Assembly: GCA_020638995.1 (NCBI GenBank)
Contig: JACKHM010000001.1
Coordinates: 620,001-684,000, forward strand
Length of the DNA: 64,000 nucleotides
DNA from: Planctomycetaceae bacterium
GTDB taxonomy: Bacteria; Planctomycetota; Planctomycetia; Pirellulales; Pirellulaceae
Reading direction: 5' to 3'
The notes under the pieces are model-generated. The model worked only from the letters and a program-made list of their open reading frames with translations. It did no database searches and had not been told where the DNA came from. Position numbers and translations under genes: made by a program. Shown piece after piece: positions 1 through 8,554 of the stretch. Position 1 is the first letter of the stretch. Every line of letters begins with the position of its first letter.

Positions 1-67
1 TTCTGACGCCGACCGCTCGCTGGCTGAATCTTCTTTACAGGCTAAGCACGTCCGCATCGACGCCTGA
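1..67 (+). CDS. Possible 3' end of an upstream gene
   Basis: A reading frame entering from the left edge runs without a stop to TGA at 65-67 and gives about 21 residues ending in HVRIDA. Its position ahead of cusB would suit an outer-membrane factor of the same efflux system, but the fragment is too short to recognise. From 68 to 226 I see no gene. This stretch should carry the leader of cusB if that gene has its own promoter. Confidence 0.2.
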   Translation, partial: SDADRSLAESSLQAKHVRIDA

Positions 68-226
68 TGGCGACCTTGGGTGCTACCACTACGCACCCAC
101 ATCTCTACCGGTCGTAGCTTCTTAGCCTGAATCCTCTGTTTCATTTTCCGCTTGACCTTACGGTCTGCGATGCCTTTGCGTCGTAGTGCCTCGCGATGTG
201 CGTTCGGTCAAGAGAGAGATTCCATC

Positions 227-2107
227 ATGCGAAACCTGTTTTCATCCCTGCTTTCATTTGTGTGTCGCCATTGGGGCAAAGTTTTGCCGACGGCTCTCGT
301 GATCGCTAGCGGAGTGGCTTACGCGACAGTTCCGTTGGTGCGTGACAAGACTCACGTCGCGTGGCATGCCGCACTGTCGTGGACGGGGCTCGAACAATCA
401 TCGGTCGATTCGAGCGAGGTCTTCTGGTGCCCAATGCATCCACAAATCAAAAGCAACAAGGAAAACGCGGTCTGCCCGATCTGCAACATGGCACTGGTCG
501 AATTGGAGGGGGGCATCGTCGACGCGCCGGAACGTTTGACGCTATCGGCACGGCAAATCCAGCAAGCGGGCGTCGTTACCGAACCGGTGAGACGCCGCAA
601 GCTCTATCGCGAAATTGACACCACGGGGCGCATCGACTACGACGAGCGCCGTTATGCGGGAATCAGTTCCTGGATCAACGGAAAGAGCCGGATTGAGAAG
701 CTACACGTCAATTTCAAAGGTGAGCGTGTTGAGAAGGGTGGTCTTGTCGCTGAGTTGTATAGTCCTGCACTGATTACGGCGCAACAGGAGTATGTCCTTG
801 CGAAACGAGCGCGTGATGCAAGAACAGCCAATACTTCAGTTGGTCAAGTCAACGGGCGTCGCAGGCTTGACGAAGGTGATTTGCTGCAATCCACCCGCGA
901 GAGACTGCAATACCAAGGCCTGACACCGGCTCAAGTTGACCAACTGCACGCGGCTGAAAAAGTTCTCGATCGAATTCCCATCTATGCGCCAATCAGCGGC
1001 ACGGTGATTGCGCGACATGTGCAGGAAGGCCAATACGTCAGCGAAGGAGAATGGCTCTTTCACCTGGCGGATCTTTCGCACCTCTGGCTGTTGGCGGATG
1101 TCTACGAGGACGAAATGTCCTTGGTCGCATTAGAGCAAAGTGTCGAACTATCGGTTCGCGCATTTCCCGGAGAAACATTCGAAGGCAAAGTCTCGTTTAT
1201 CGACCCGATGGTGCAGCCGGAGACGCGCACGATAAGGGTCCGGATCGACGTTGTTAATCCGGACGGACGGTTGAAGCCAGGAATGTATGCGAGGGCTCAG
1301 CTGCTCAATGAGCTGCCGGAGCTGGTGGCGGTCCCTGAAAACGCCGTGCTTTGGTCCGGGCAACGCGCTGTCGTGATCGTCAAGCAGGGGGAAGGTAGCT
1401 TCCAACCACGCGAAGTACGAATCGGTCACCGCTGGATTTACTCGAATGGCCAAGCTTCCCCGTCGCGGGAGAAGCTCGATTTCGGCTCCGGGCGCGAACG
1501 ATACCACGAGGTGCTGGCCGGTTTGACACCCGGCGAAGAGGTCGTTACCGCCGGTGCGTTCTTGCTAAGTGCCGAAAGCCAATTTCAAAGCGTGTTGGAA
1601 AAGATGCTTCCACCCGAGAGCCAGTCGATCAGTCTGGAGGAGGCGATCGGCGAACCGCTCGCAAGAGAACTCCGGCAAATGCTGGATCAGTATTTTGCGT
1701 TGAGCAAGGCACTGGCCGATGACCAGATTGGGACGGTCAATAACCAATTCGCCAATCTCCGACAGGCTGCAGAGGTATTGGCTCGTACGGCCGATGACGC
1801 CAACGCGCCCAAACTAGCGGAAGCTGCTCGAAAAGTTGGGACACAAGCAGCTCGATCGGCAGACGAGCCGCTGAAAGATGCTGTCGAAGCACGTACGGCT
1901 TTCGGGCGTATCAGTCGCTCGACAATCCAGTTGCTGGCGGAGAACGGTGGACAGACGTTGCTGGGAAAGGACGCATTTTTGTTTCGCTGCGGCATGTCCG
2001 GTGTCGGTTATGAAAATTGGTTGTGGTGGAGTGACGAAAAGCTCAACCCGTACATGGGCAAAAAGATGCTCAGTTGTGGGACACAGCTGGATGTACTGAA
2101 GCCTTGA
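227..2107 (+). CDS. cusB: CusB-type RND efflux periplasmic adaptor with heavy-metal-binding domain
   Basis: This is a membrane-fusion (adaptor) protein that would link the CusA pump to an outer-membrane channel and deliver metal ions to it. The ATG at 227 is preceded by the purine-rich AGAGAGAG; an upstream ATG at 152 in the same frame gives an unlikely Arg-rich leader. Residues about 10-35 form an N-terminal membrane anchor or signal. A heavy-metal-binding domain follows, with CPMHP and CPICNMAL motifs, then the lipoyl/HlyD barrel parts (IYAPISGTVI, LADLSHLWLLADVYEDE) typical of CusB/CzcB. The protein is longer than E. coli CusB because of the N-terminal metal domain and a C-terminal helical extension of about 130 residues whose role is unknown. 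CusA starts 153 bases downstream on the same strand. Confidence 0.9.
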   Translation: MRNLFSSLLSFVCRHWGKVLPTALVIASGVAYATVPLVRDKTHVAWHAALSWTGLEQSSVDSSEVFWCPMHPQIKSNKENAVCPICNMALVELEGGIVDAPERLTLSARQIQQAGVVTEPVRRRKLYREIDTTGRIDYDERRYAGISSWINGKSRIEKLHVNFKGERVEKGGLVAELYSPALITAQQEYVLAKRARDARTANTSVGQVNGRRRLDEGDLLQSTRERLQYQGLTPAQVDQLHAAEKVLDRIPIYAPISGTVIARHVQEGQYVSEGEWLFHLADLSHLWLLADVYEDEMSLVALEQSVELSVRAFPGETFEGKVSFIDPMVQPETRTIRVRIDVVNPDGRLKPGMYARAQLLNELPELVAVPENAVLWSGQRAVVIVKQGEGSFQPREVRIGHRWIYSNGQASPSREKLDFGSGRERYHEVLAGLTPGEEVVTAGAFLLSAESQFQSVLEKMLPPESQSISLEEAIGEPLARELRQMLDQYFALSKALADDQIGTVNNQFANLRQAAEVLARTADDANAPKLAEAARKVGTQAARSADEPLKDAVEARTAFGRISRSTIQLLAENGGQTLLGKDAFLFRCGMSGVGYENWLWWSDEKLNPYMGKKMLSCGTQLDVLKP

Positions 2108-2260
2108 ATGGTCACTAACTCAACAAGGAATGATGCGGGCAATATGTGGAACAAGAGAAAACAGAGGTAACAAAATAGTCACTCGTCTATCTCCGTTTTC
2201 TCCGTTCCCTGCTGTTCAAAAACCTCTCGACTCTGAACCCTCAACTTTGGACCCTCTGCC

Positions 2261-5200
2261 ATGATCGAGAAATTCATTGGCTGGTGTATCGATAACCGCT
2301 TTCTCGTCCTCACTCTCGCGGTGATTCTGTCCGTTGTCAGCATGTGGTCGGTATACACCATCCCTATCGATGCGATCCCCGACCTCTCCGACGTGCAGGT
2401 GATTATCTACACGCCGTGGCAGGGCCGTGCCCCACAGACGATCGAAGACCACGTCACCTATCCGCTCACGACGACGATGCTCTCAGTGCCGGGTGTCTCG
2501 GACGTGCGCGGCTATAGCTTTTTCGGTTTCTCGTTCGTGTATGTCATCTTCGAGGACCGTACCGACATGTACTGGGCTCGCAGCCGTGTACTGGAATACA
2601 TGAACCAGGTGCAAGGGCAGCTACCCGACGATGTCACGCCCCGGCTTGGTCCCGACGCCACCGGATTGGGCTGGGTGTACATCTATACGTTGGAAGACAC
2701 AAAGAACAAATACGACCTAGGCGAGCTGCGGGCACTTCAGGATTGGTATGTGCGCTATCAACTGACGGCGGTTCCCGGCGTGGCCGAAGTCGCGACCGTT
2801 GGTGGAGGAGTGCGTCAATATCAAGTCACGCTCGATCCTCGCCGTCTGCTGCTCTACAAGATTCCGCTTCAACGCGTGGCCGCGGCGATCAAGAATTCCA
2901 ACAATGACGTGGGAGGTCGTGTCGTTGAAATCACTGAGACCGAGCATATGATTCGCGGTCGAGGATACATCCAGAATGCTGAGGATCTGGAGAAAATCGT
3001 TCTCTCGGCCACGAGTGACGGCACCCCGGTCTTACTGGGGGACGTTGGTGATGTACAGATCGGTCCCGACATTCGACGGGGCGTTGCGGAAAAGAACGGC
3101 CAAGGCGAAGTTGTGGCTGGCGTCGTCGTGATGCGCTTCGGCGAAAACGCATTGAAGACGATCGAGGCCGTGAAGGAGAAAATCGAGCAACTGGAAGCAG
3201 GACTTCCAGAAGGCGTGGTCATTCGCTCGGCCTACGACCGCAGTCGCCTCATCCACCGCTCCATCGACACGCTCAAACATACCCTGGCCGAAGAACTGGC
3301 CATCACGACGCTCATCATCATCATTTTCCTTTTCCATATGCGCAGTGCTTTGGTAGCGGCAGTCGTGCTTCCGCTTGGCATTTTGCTGGCATTTCTGGCG
3401 ATGAAGCTGTTGGGAATAAACGCCAACATCATGTCGATGTCCGGGATCGCAGTGGCCATTGGAACAATGGTCGATTCATCCATTGTGGTCGTGGAGAACC
3501 TCCACAAACACAAAGAGAAGCAGCCCGATGCCGATCACTGGGAATTGGTCCGGGCGTCGTCCCAAGAGGTTGGGACGGGGCTGTTCACCGCGCTACTGGT
3601 TGTCACCGTAGCCTTCCTGCCGGTATTCGCACTTGAAGGTCAAGCTGGGCGACTGTTCAAGCCACTGGCAGCCACAAAGACCTTTGCGATGGCTGCCGCG
3701 GCGCTCATCGCCATCACCGTAATTCCAATTCTCGCCGGTCTGTTTGTACGCGGCCGCATCCCTCGAGAAGAGAAGAACCCAGTGAACCGGTTGATGATTT
3801 GGCTGTACATGCCGTGCATTCGGTTTGCTTTGCGGCACAAGATCACCAGCATGTTGATTGCGTTCAGTCTACTTGGTTTGACGATCGTCCCCTGGTCGAA
3901 GATTGGCAGCGAGTTCATGCCGCCGTTACGTGAAGGTGACATTCTCTATATGCCGACAACCGTTCCGGGTTTGTCGGTGACCGAAGCGCGGCGGACCCTG
4001 CAGATCCAGGACCAATTGCTCGCGCAATTTCCCGAGGTCCGCGTCGTGCTGGGAAAGATCGGCCGCTTCAACACGCCGACCGACCCTGCGCCGCTGAGCA
4101 TGGTTGAAACGCACGCCCCACTGCGTGAGGAAGAGGATTGGCCGCGACGATTGATCAAGAAGGGTTATGTCGAAACACTTGGCCGCCAAATGTTGACTGA
4201 TCTTGAATCTGGTGGATTTCTCAGCGATGCCGGAAGTGAATTGGATGCGAGAACGATTGCCGAGCAGGTCGAGGGGATGGCTGCCGCCAACATTAATCGG
4301 CAGACTCGTATTGAATTGATACAGCACTTGAACGTGCAGATACCGAAGTTGCGAGAAGGTTTGGAAAGACATCGCCAGCAGGCCGCCGAACGTGGCGAAA
4401 AACTTGGATCTCGATTCAGTGAGCAAGCGTTGGAAGACGAATGGGCCGCGGACCTGCTGCGCCAGAAGATGGGAGACATTCGACCCAAGCTACCCGAGCG
4501 AATCTTGAGCGAAACGACCAAAGACCTTGTTGAGATCCTCGAGTCTCAAGCGGGAGTGAACGTGGAACGTTCGGATGAGGCGATTTCCCATTTACGGGAG
4601 CGGTGGAAGGATCGTATTCAAGCGGGCGACGTGCCGCTGGTCGCGACTTCGTTCGCGGAACTGACTAAGGGCGAAATGCAGCGAGAGATCCGCATTCCCG
4701 GTATGCCCAACTGGTGGTTGATGCCTATCGAGACACGCATCGGCATGTTGACGACGGGTATGCGCGGATTGTTGGGTCTGAAGCTGTACGGCACGGACCT
4801 GGACGAATTGGCGAAAACGGCGGAGCAGATTGAAATCGTGTTGCGCGGCGTACCGGGCACGCTCAGCGTCGTTGCCGAGCGGGCAATGGGTGGTCATTAT
4901 CTCGACATCGTCGTGGACCGCGACGAATGTGCCCGGCACGCCCTGGAGGTTGGCGACGTTCAGACGATGATTGAAACGGCGATTGGCGGAATGAACATCG
5001 CCACCACAGTCGAAGGTCGGTATCGATTCCCGATCAACGTCCGCTATCCTCGTGAGCTTCGCGACGATCCGGAGAAGCTAAAACGCGTTCTCATTGCGAC
5101 ACCAAAGGGAATTCAGATTCCGCTTGGCCAGGTAGCCAACATTGAGTTTGTTGACGGGCCACCTGTCATCAAGAGCGAATCGGGCTTGCTATTGGTCAAT

Positions 5201-5968
5201 ATCCCCATGGACATCGAAGCGGAATTGGACATTGGCACGTACGTCCAGCGCGCACAAACGGCTCTCGATCGCGCCATCGCCGAAGGCAAACTCAAAATGC
5301 CCGCCGGCTACTACACGAAGTGGAGCGGCCAATACGAGTTCATGCAGCAGGTCCGCGAGCGGCTGAAGATCATCGTTCCCATCACGCTCGCCGTCATCTT
5401 CGTATTGATTTACTTCAACATGAAAAATATCACCGAAACGCTAATCACGATGCTCACGCTGCCGTTCGCCCTGATCGGCGGCGTCTGGGGCATGTACTGG
5501 CTGGGTTACAACTGGAGTGTGGCGGTGGCGATCGGCTTTATTGCCTTGGCGGGTCTGGCCGCCGAGACGGGGATCATCATGCACGTCTACCTGGACTTGG
5601 CGTACAAAAAACACCGCCGCGAAAAAGGGCGTGCGCTAACGCCGAAGGAACTCTACGACGCCGTCATCGAGGGTGCCGTACAGCGAGTGCGGCCGAAACT
5701 GATGACCGTGCTGACCGACTTCATCGCACTGATGCCGATCCTCTGGGCCACGACACCCGGAGCTGGCCCGATGAAACGCATCGCCATTCCCGTCATTGGC
5801 GGCGTGATTACGTCGGCCATCCACACGCTGGTACTGATTCCTGTCTACTACACACTCTACAAACGCTGGGAACAGTGGCGGGAATCGCGGAGTGATCGTG
5901 GCGATGAAGTGTCGGAGCAACGAGAAGCCGACACGGAAGCTGTGGGCGCCGAGAAGCCCAACGTTTAA
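2261..5968 (+). CDS. cusA: CusA/CzcA-family RND heavy-metal efflux pump
   Basis: This is an inner-membrane proton-driven pump of the heavy-metal RND family. The N-terminus (IEKFIGWCIDNRFLVLTLAV) and the TM4 segment AVAIGTMVDSSIVVVEN are typical. The TM4 form resembles the monovalent Cu/Ag (CusA) branch more than the divalent CzcA branch. Pore-domain motifs ATVGGGVRQYQV and IRIPGMPNWWLMPIETRIGML are present. At 1235 residues it is about 190 longer than E. coli CusA. Most of the excess is a charged helical insertion around residues 645-800, between the METHAPLREEEDW segment and the IRIPGMPN segment in the periplasmic pore domain. It is probably co-transcribed with cusB. The MerR-family gene starts 31 bases after its stop, which suggests that this regulator controls the locus. 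Confidence 0.95.
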   Translation: MIEKFIGWCIDNRFLVLTLAVILSVVSMWSVYTIPIDAIPDLSDVQVIIYTPWQGRAPQTIEDHVTYPLTTTMLSVPGVSDVRGYSFFGFSFVYVIFEDRTDMYWARSRVLEYMNQVQGQLPDDVTPRLGPDATGLGWVYIYTLEDTKNKYDLGELRALQDWYVRYQLTAVPGVAEVATVGGGVRQYQVTLDPRRLLLYKIPLQRVAAAIKNSNNDVGGRVVEITETEHMIRGRGYIQNAEDLEKIVLSATSDGTPVLLGDVGDVQIGPDIRRGVAEKNGQGEVVAGVVVMRFGENALKTIEAVKEKIEQLEAGLPEGVVIRSAYDRSRLIHRSIDTLKHTLAEELAITTLIIIIFLFHMRSALVAAVVLPLGILLAFLAMKLLGINANIMSMSGIAVAIGTMVDSSIVVVENLHKHKEKQPDADHWELVRASSQEVGTGLFTALLVVTVAFLPVFALEGQAGRLFKPLAATKTFAMAAAALIAITVIPILAGLFVRGRIPREEKNPVNRLMIWLYMPCIRFALRHKITSMLIAFSLLGLTIVPWSKIGSEFMPPLREGDILYMPTTVPGLSVTEARRTLQIQDQLLAQFPEVRVVLGKIGRFNTPTDPAPLSMVETHAPLREEEDWPRRLIKKGYVETLGRQMLTDLESGGFLSDAGSELDARTIAEQVEGMAAANINRQTRIELIQHLNVQIPKLREGLERHRQQAAERGEKLGSRFSEQALEDEWAADLLRQKMGDIRPKLPERILSETTKDLVEILESQAGVNVERSDEAISHLRERWKDRIQAGDVPLVATSFAELTKGEMQREIRIPGMPNWWLMPIETRIGMLTTGMRGLLGLKLYGTDLDELAKTAEQIEIVLRGVPGTLSVVAERAMGGHYLDIVVDRDECARHALEVGDVQTMIETAIGGMNIATTVEGRYRFPINVRYPRELRDDPEKLKRVLIATPKGIQIPLGQVANIEFVDGPPVIKSESGLLLVNIPMDIEAELDIGTYVQRAQTALDRAIAEGKLKMPAGYYTKWSGQYEFMQQVRERLKIIVPITLAVIFVLIYFNMKNITETLITMLTLPFALIGGVWGMYWLGYNWSVAVAIGFIALAGLAAETGIIMHVYLDLAYKKHRREKGRALTPKELYDAVIEGAVQRVRPKLMTVLTDFIALMPILWATTPGAGPMKRIAIPVIGGVITSAIHTLVLIPVYYTLYKRWEQWRESRSDRGDEVSEQREADTEAVGAEKPNV

Positions 5969-5999
5969 CTCTACTTCAATGTTTGATATTCTTTGGAGT

Positions 6000-7073
6000 A
6001 TGGGAAGCGACTATACCATCGGTCAGTTGGCGAAAGCTGCAGACATTCCGACTTCGACGCTACGGTACTACGAGCGTATCGGTATTCTTCGACCGACGAA
6101 TCGGAGCGCGGGGAACTATCGCCTGTACGATGCACAAGACTTGGAACGTGTGCGGTTCATTCGGGCTGCTCAGGCAACTGGGTTTACTCTGGACGACGTG
6201 ACCGCGTTGCTTAATCTGCGTGTTGCCGCCAACGCTCGGTGCGAAGACATTCAAGTTGTCATGGAGGAACGTCTGGCAGCTGTCAAAACTCGCATGAAGG
6301 ATTTGCGACACGTCGAACGTGTACTGAAATCCTTTCTCGCAAAATGCCGCGAGAGCAGTCGACGAGGACACTGTGCTGTCGTCGAGGAGCTCAACGACGT
6401 TTCGACCGTACAATCTCTCGGAGCCCGTCGACTCAGACAGCGAGAAAGTGAGGGTGAAGTTGCGACGGCATTGCGGGCGTCGAACTTCCCGCGGCGTCTG
6501 GGAGCCGATAGGACGCGTCTCCGAACTGAAGTTTTGCGTCTGGTCGCCAGAGGCCGACCGGTTTCGATGCAGAAGGTTGAACAAATCGCTGCCGAGTTGG
6601 GGATGCCTAATGACGCTGCGACATCGTTCATCAGCAAAGTCAGCGAGCGGGACGGGGACGGCAACATCTTAGGAATCCTCGGGCTCTCGCAGAGGGCTCA
6701 TCCGCATCGCTTCGAACTCAAAGATTGTGTCCTTTCAACGTGGTGTGCTTGGGATACCTTGTTCCTTCCCGCACTGCTCAAGCAACGTGCCACCGTGGAG
6801 TCTTCCTGCCCTGTTACGAAGGAGAGAATCAGGCTAAAAATATCGCCGAAGAAGGTCGAGGAGGTATCACCTTCCGACTGCGTGGTCACGATTGCCGTTC
6901 CCGCAACAAGTCCTGAGGCGGTCGAAGAAATCTGGGCCGCCTTCTGTCACTTTGTCCTGTTCTTCGCTTCCGAAGACGCCGCGTTTCGTTGGGTATCGAA
7001 GCGAAAGCAAGACCTCCGCATTGTGTCGGTGGACGAGGCCTACAACCTCGGACGTCGAGCGTTTCCGGGGTAA
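6000..7073 (+). CDS. merR: MerR mercury-responsive regulator fused to MerB organomercurial lyase domain
   Basis: Residues 1-135 are a MerR regulator: helix-turn-helix (YTIGQLAKAADIPTSTLRYYERIG), dimerisation helix, and Cys81, Cys116 and Cys125. In numbering and spacing these match the Hg(II)-binding cysteines 82, 117 and 126 of Tn501 MerR. From about residue 165 to the end (357) the protein matches alkylmercury lyase MerB, with STWCAWDTL giving Cys249 and Asp252, and AAFCHFVLFFAS giving Cys316. These correspond to the catalytic Cys96, Asp99 and Cys159 of MerB, so both halves look functional. The ATG at 6000 gives the usual MerR N-terminus; GGAG lies unusually close (one base), and an in-frame ATG at 5979 is the alternative. 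It may sense Hg(II) and also cleave organomercurials, or use the lyase fold as a sensor for them; which is unknown. Confidence 0.88.
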   Translation: MGSDYTIGQLAKAADIPTSTLRYYERIGILRPTNRSAGNYRLYDAQDLERVRFIRAAQATGFTLDDVTALLNLRVAANARCEDIQVVMEERLAAVKTRMKDLRHVERVLKSFLAKCRESSRRGHCAVVEELNDVSTVQSLGARRLRQRESEGEVATALRASNFPRRLGADRTRLRTEVLRLVARGRPVSMQKVEQIAAELGMPNDAATSFISKVSERDGDGNILGILGLSQRAHPHRFELKDCVLSTWCAWDTLFLPALLKQRATVESSCPVTKERIRLKISPKKVEEVSPSDCVVTIAVPATSPEAVEEIWAAFCHFVLFFASEDAAFRWVSKRKQDLRIVSVDEAYNLGRRAFPG

Positions 7074-7279
7074 TGGCTACACTGCGTCGGCGTTTGAGCA
7101 TCCTTCCTTCGCCCGTCTAACGCGAGCCGTGGAACCGCACGAACGGGTACTTCGCGGAGCAATCCAAGAAATCTTGCAATTCCCACAAGAACCACTTGAC
7201 CTTGCACTTGGGTTCAACCTCGATAATAGACGTAGCGTCACACGCTTCTGTGTGCGCGAGTTCGTGGGAGCGATATCCG

Positions 7280-8515
7280 ATGGTCGTCGAATTCACAGCC
7301 GAGCAGCGAATCATGTGTCCCTCCTGCGGCAACAGAGGCAGGCGCGTAAGCCCGCTGACCGTGCGTTCGCTGCTGAAGGATGATTTGCGTAGCGAAGTTG
7401 TCGGCTTTGACGGTGCGTGCTGCCAGACCCCGGTGGAAGACGGTTCAGGTTGTCACTCCGTGACGCAAGATACCGGCTATCGATTCTGCGACTCGTCGAA
7501 CTGTGACGTCGTCTATTTCACCGAAGCGGATGGTACGCTCTATACCAAATCGCAACTCAAGGTGCCCGTGGGATTGAAGGAAGCGACCGGCGACAGGCCA
7601 CTTTGTTATTGCTTTGGGCACTCGGTCGCCACGATCAAAGATGAACTCCGGACGAAAGGGCATTCTGACGCTCTCGATGATATTCGTCGCAGAATGAAAG
7701 GCCCCGGTTGCCATTGCGAAACGGCCAACCCATCGGGTGCTTGTTGCCTGGGGAGCGTTGCAAAAGGCATTCAGATCGCCACGAAGGAGCTGGAGATCGC
7801 AGACTCGCCCCTACCCGCAGCGCCCACAAGTGCATTCAAGCATCGAGCCGAGCGACTCGCCAAGATCGGCACTTTGCTGTCGGCCATCATTGCGTCGAGT
7901 TGTTGTTGGTTGCCGTTGATCCTATTGGCGGTAGGTGTGTCTAGCGCCGGTGTCGCGTCGACGTTGGAGGCTTATCGCCCGATCTTCATCGGCGTGACGT
8001 TCGGCGCTTTGGCAGCCGCCTTTTTCTTCACCTATCGTCCACGCAAAGCCGCAACTGCACAGGGTGGCCGCTGTGAGTCACAAACGACTGCCAAGGAAGA
8101 TTGTTGTGCGACTGGACGGCGTGTCGACTCGATGTCTCTGAACAAAGTCACGTTGTGGCTGGTCACGATTCTCGCTGTCGCGTTTCTATTCTTTCCAAGT
8201 TGCGTCGGCGCATTCTTGGGAAGCATTGCCGGCCAACAAGTAACAACAAAGATGACCCAGGCGACGATCCAAGTCGAAGGAATGACTTGCGAAGGCTGTT
8301 CCGCCGTTGTGGCGAACGCCATCCGCAAAGTGTCCGGCGTGCTGGCTGTCGAGGTTGATTATAGGAGTAGAAAGGCCGTTGTTGGCACGGAAGCCTGTTG
8401 TCCGATTCCCGAGGATGAGATACTCGCCGCTCTCAAGAGTGTTGGATACAGCGGCATCATTCTTGAGGCGCGATCTGCCCCGCCGGACGCTGGACAGACC
8501 GAACAGATCAAGTAA
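7280..8515 (+). CDS. CopZ-like Zn/2Fe-2S domain fused to MerT and MerP mercuric transport domains
   Basis: This is a three-part fusion of 411 residues. Residues 1-160 resemble the N-terminal domain of Archaeoglobus CopZ, with CPSCG, a CDSSNCDVVYF segment, LCYCFG and CHCETANPSGACCLG. That domain binds zinc and a [2Fe-2S] cluster. An extra loop with more cysteines (CC at 48-49, Cys58) lies inside it. Residues 195-255 match MerT: vicinal Cys208-Cys209 in the first membrane helix and EAYRPIFIG before the next. A third helix (about 290-315) leads to a MerP/HMA domain with GMTCEGC (Cys337, Cys340). It would take Hg(II) across the inner membrane and hand it on in the cytoplasm. The ATG at 7280 has GGGAG nine bases upstream. 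No MerA reductase is encoded nearby, so the final fate of the metal is unclear. Confidence 0.88.
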   Translation: MVVEFTAEQRIMCPSCGNRGRRVSPLTVRSLLKDDLRSEVVGFDGACCQTPVEDGSGCHSVTQDTGYRFCDSSNCDVVYFTEADGTLYTKSQLKVPVGLKEATGDRPLCYCFGHSVATIKDELRTKGHSDALDDIRRRMKGPGCHCETANPSGACCLGSVAKGIQIATKELEIADSPLPAAPTSAFKHRAERLAKIGTLLSAIIASSCCWLPLILLAVGVSSAGVASTLEAYRPIFIGVTFGALAAAFFFTYRPRKAATAQGGRCESQTTAKEDCCATGRRVDSMSLNKVTLWLVTILAVAFLFFPSCVGAFLGSIAGQQVTTKMTQATIQVEGMTCEGCSAVVANAIRKVSGVLAVEVDYRSRKAVVGTEACCPIPEDEILAALKSVGYSGIILEARSAPPDAGQTEQIK

Positions 8516-8554
8516 TCGTTAATCGTTTGAAACGTCGAATATGTCGGAGCTGCC

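Noticed and set aside
3926..4426. Open frame of 166 codons, minus strand
   Set aside because: Antisense shadow inside cusA.
5320..5895. Open frame of 191 codons on the plus strand inside cusA
   Set aside because: Out-of-frame shadow of the clear CusA coding sequence; Arg/His-rich with no motif.
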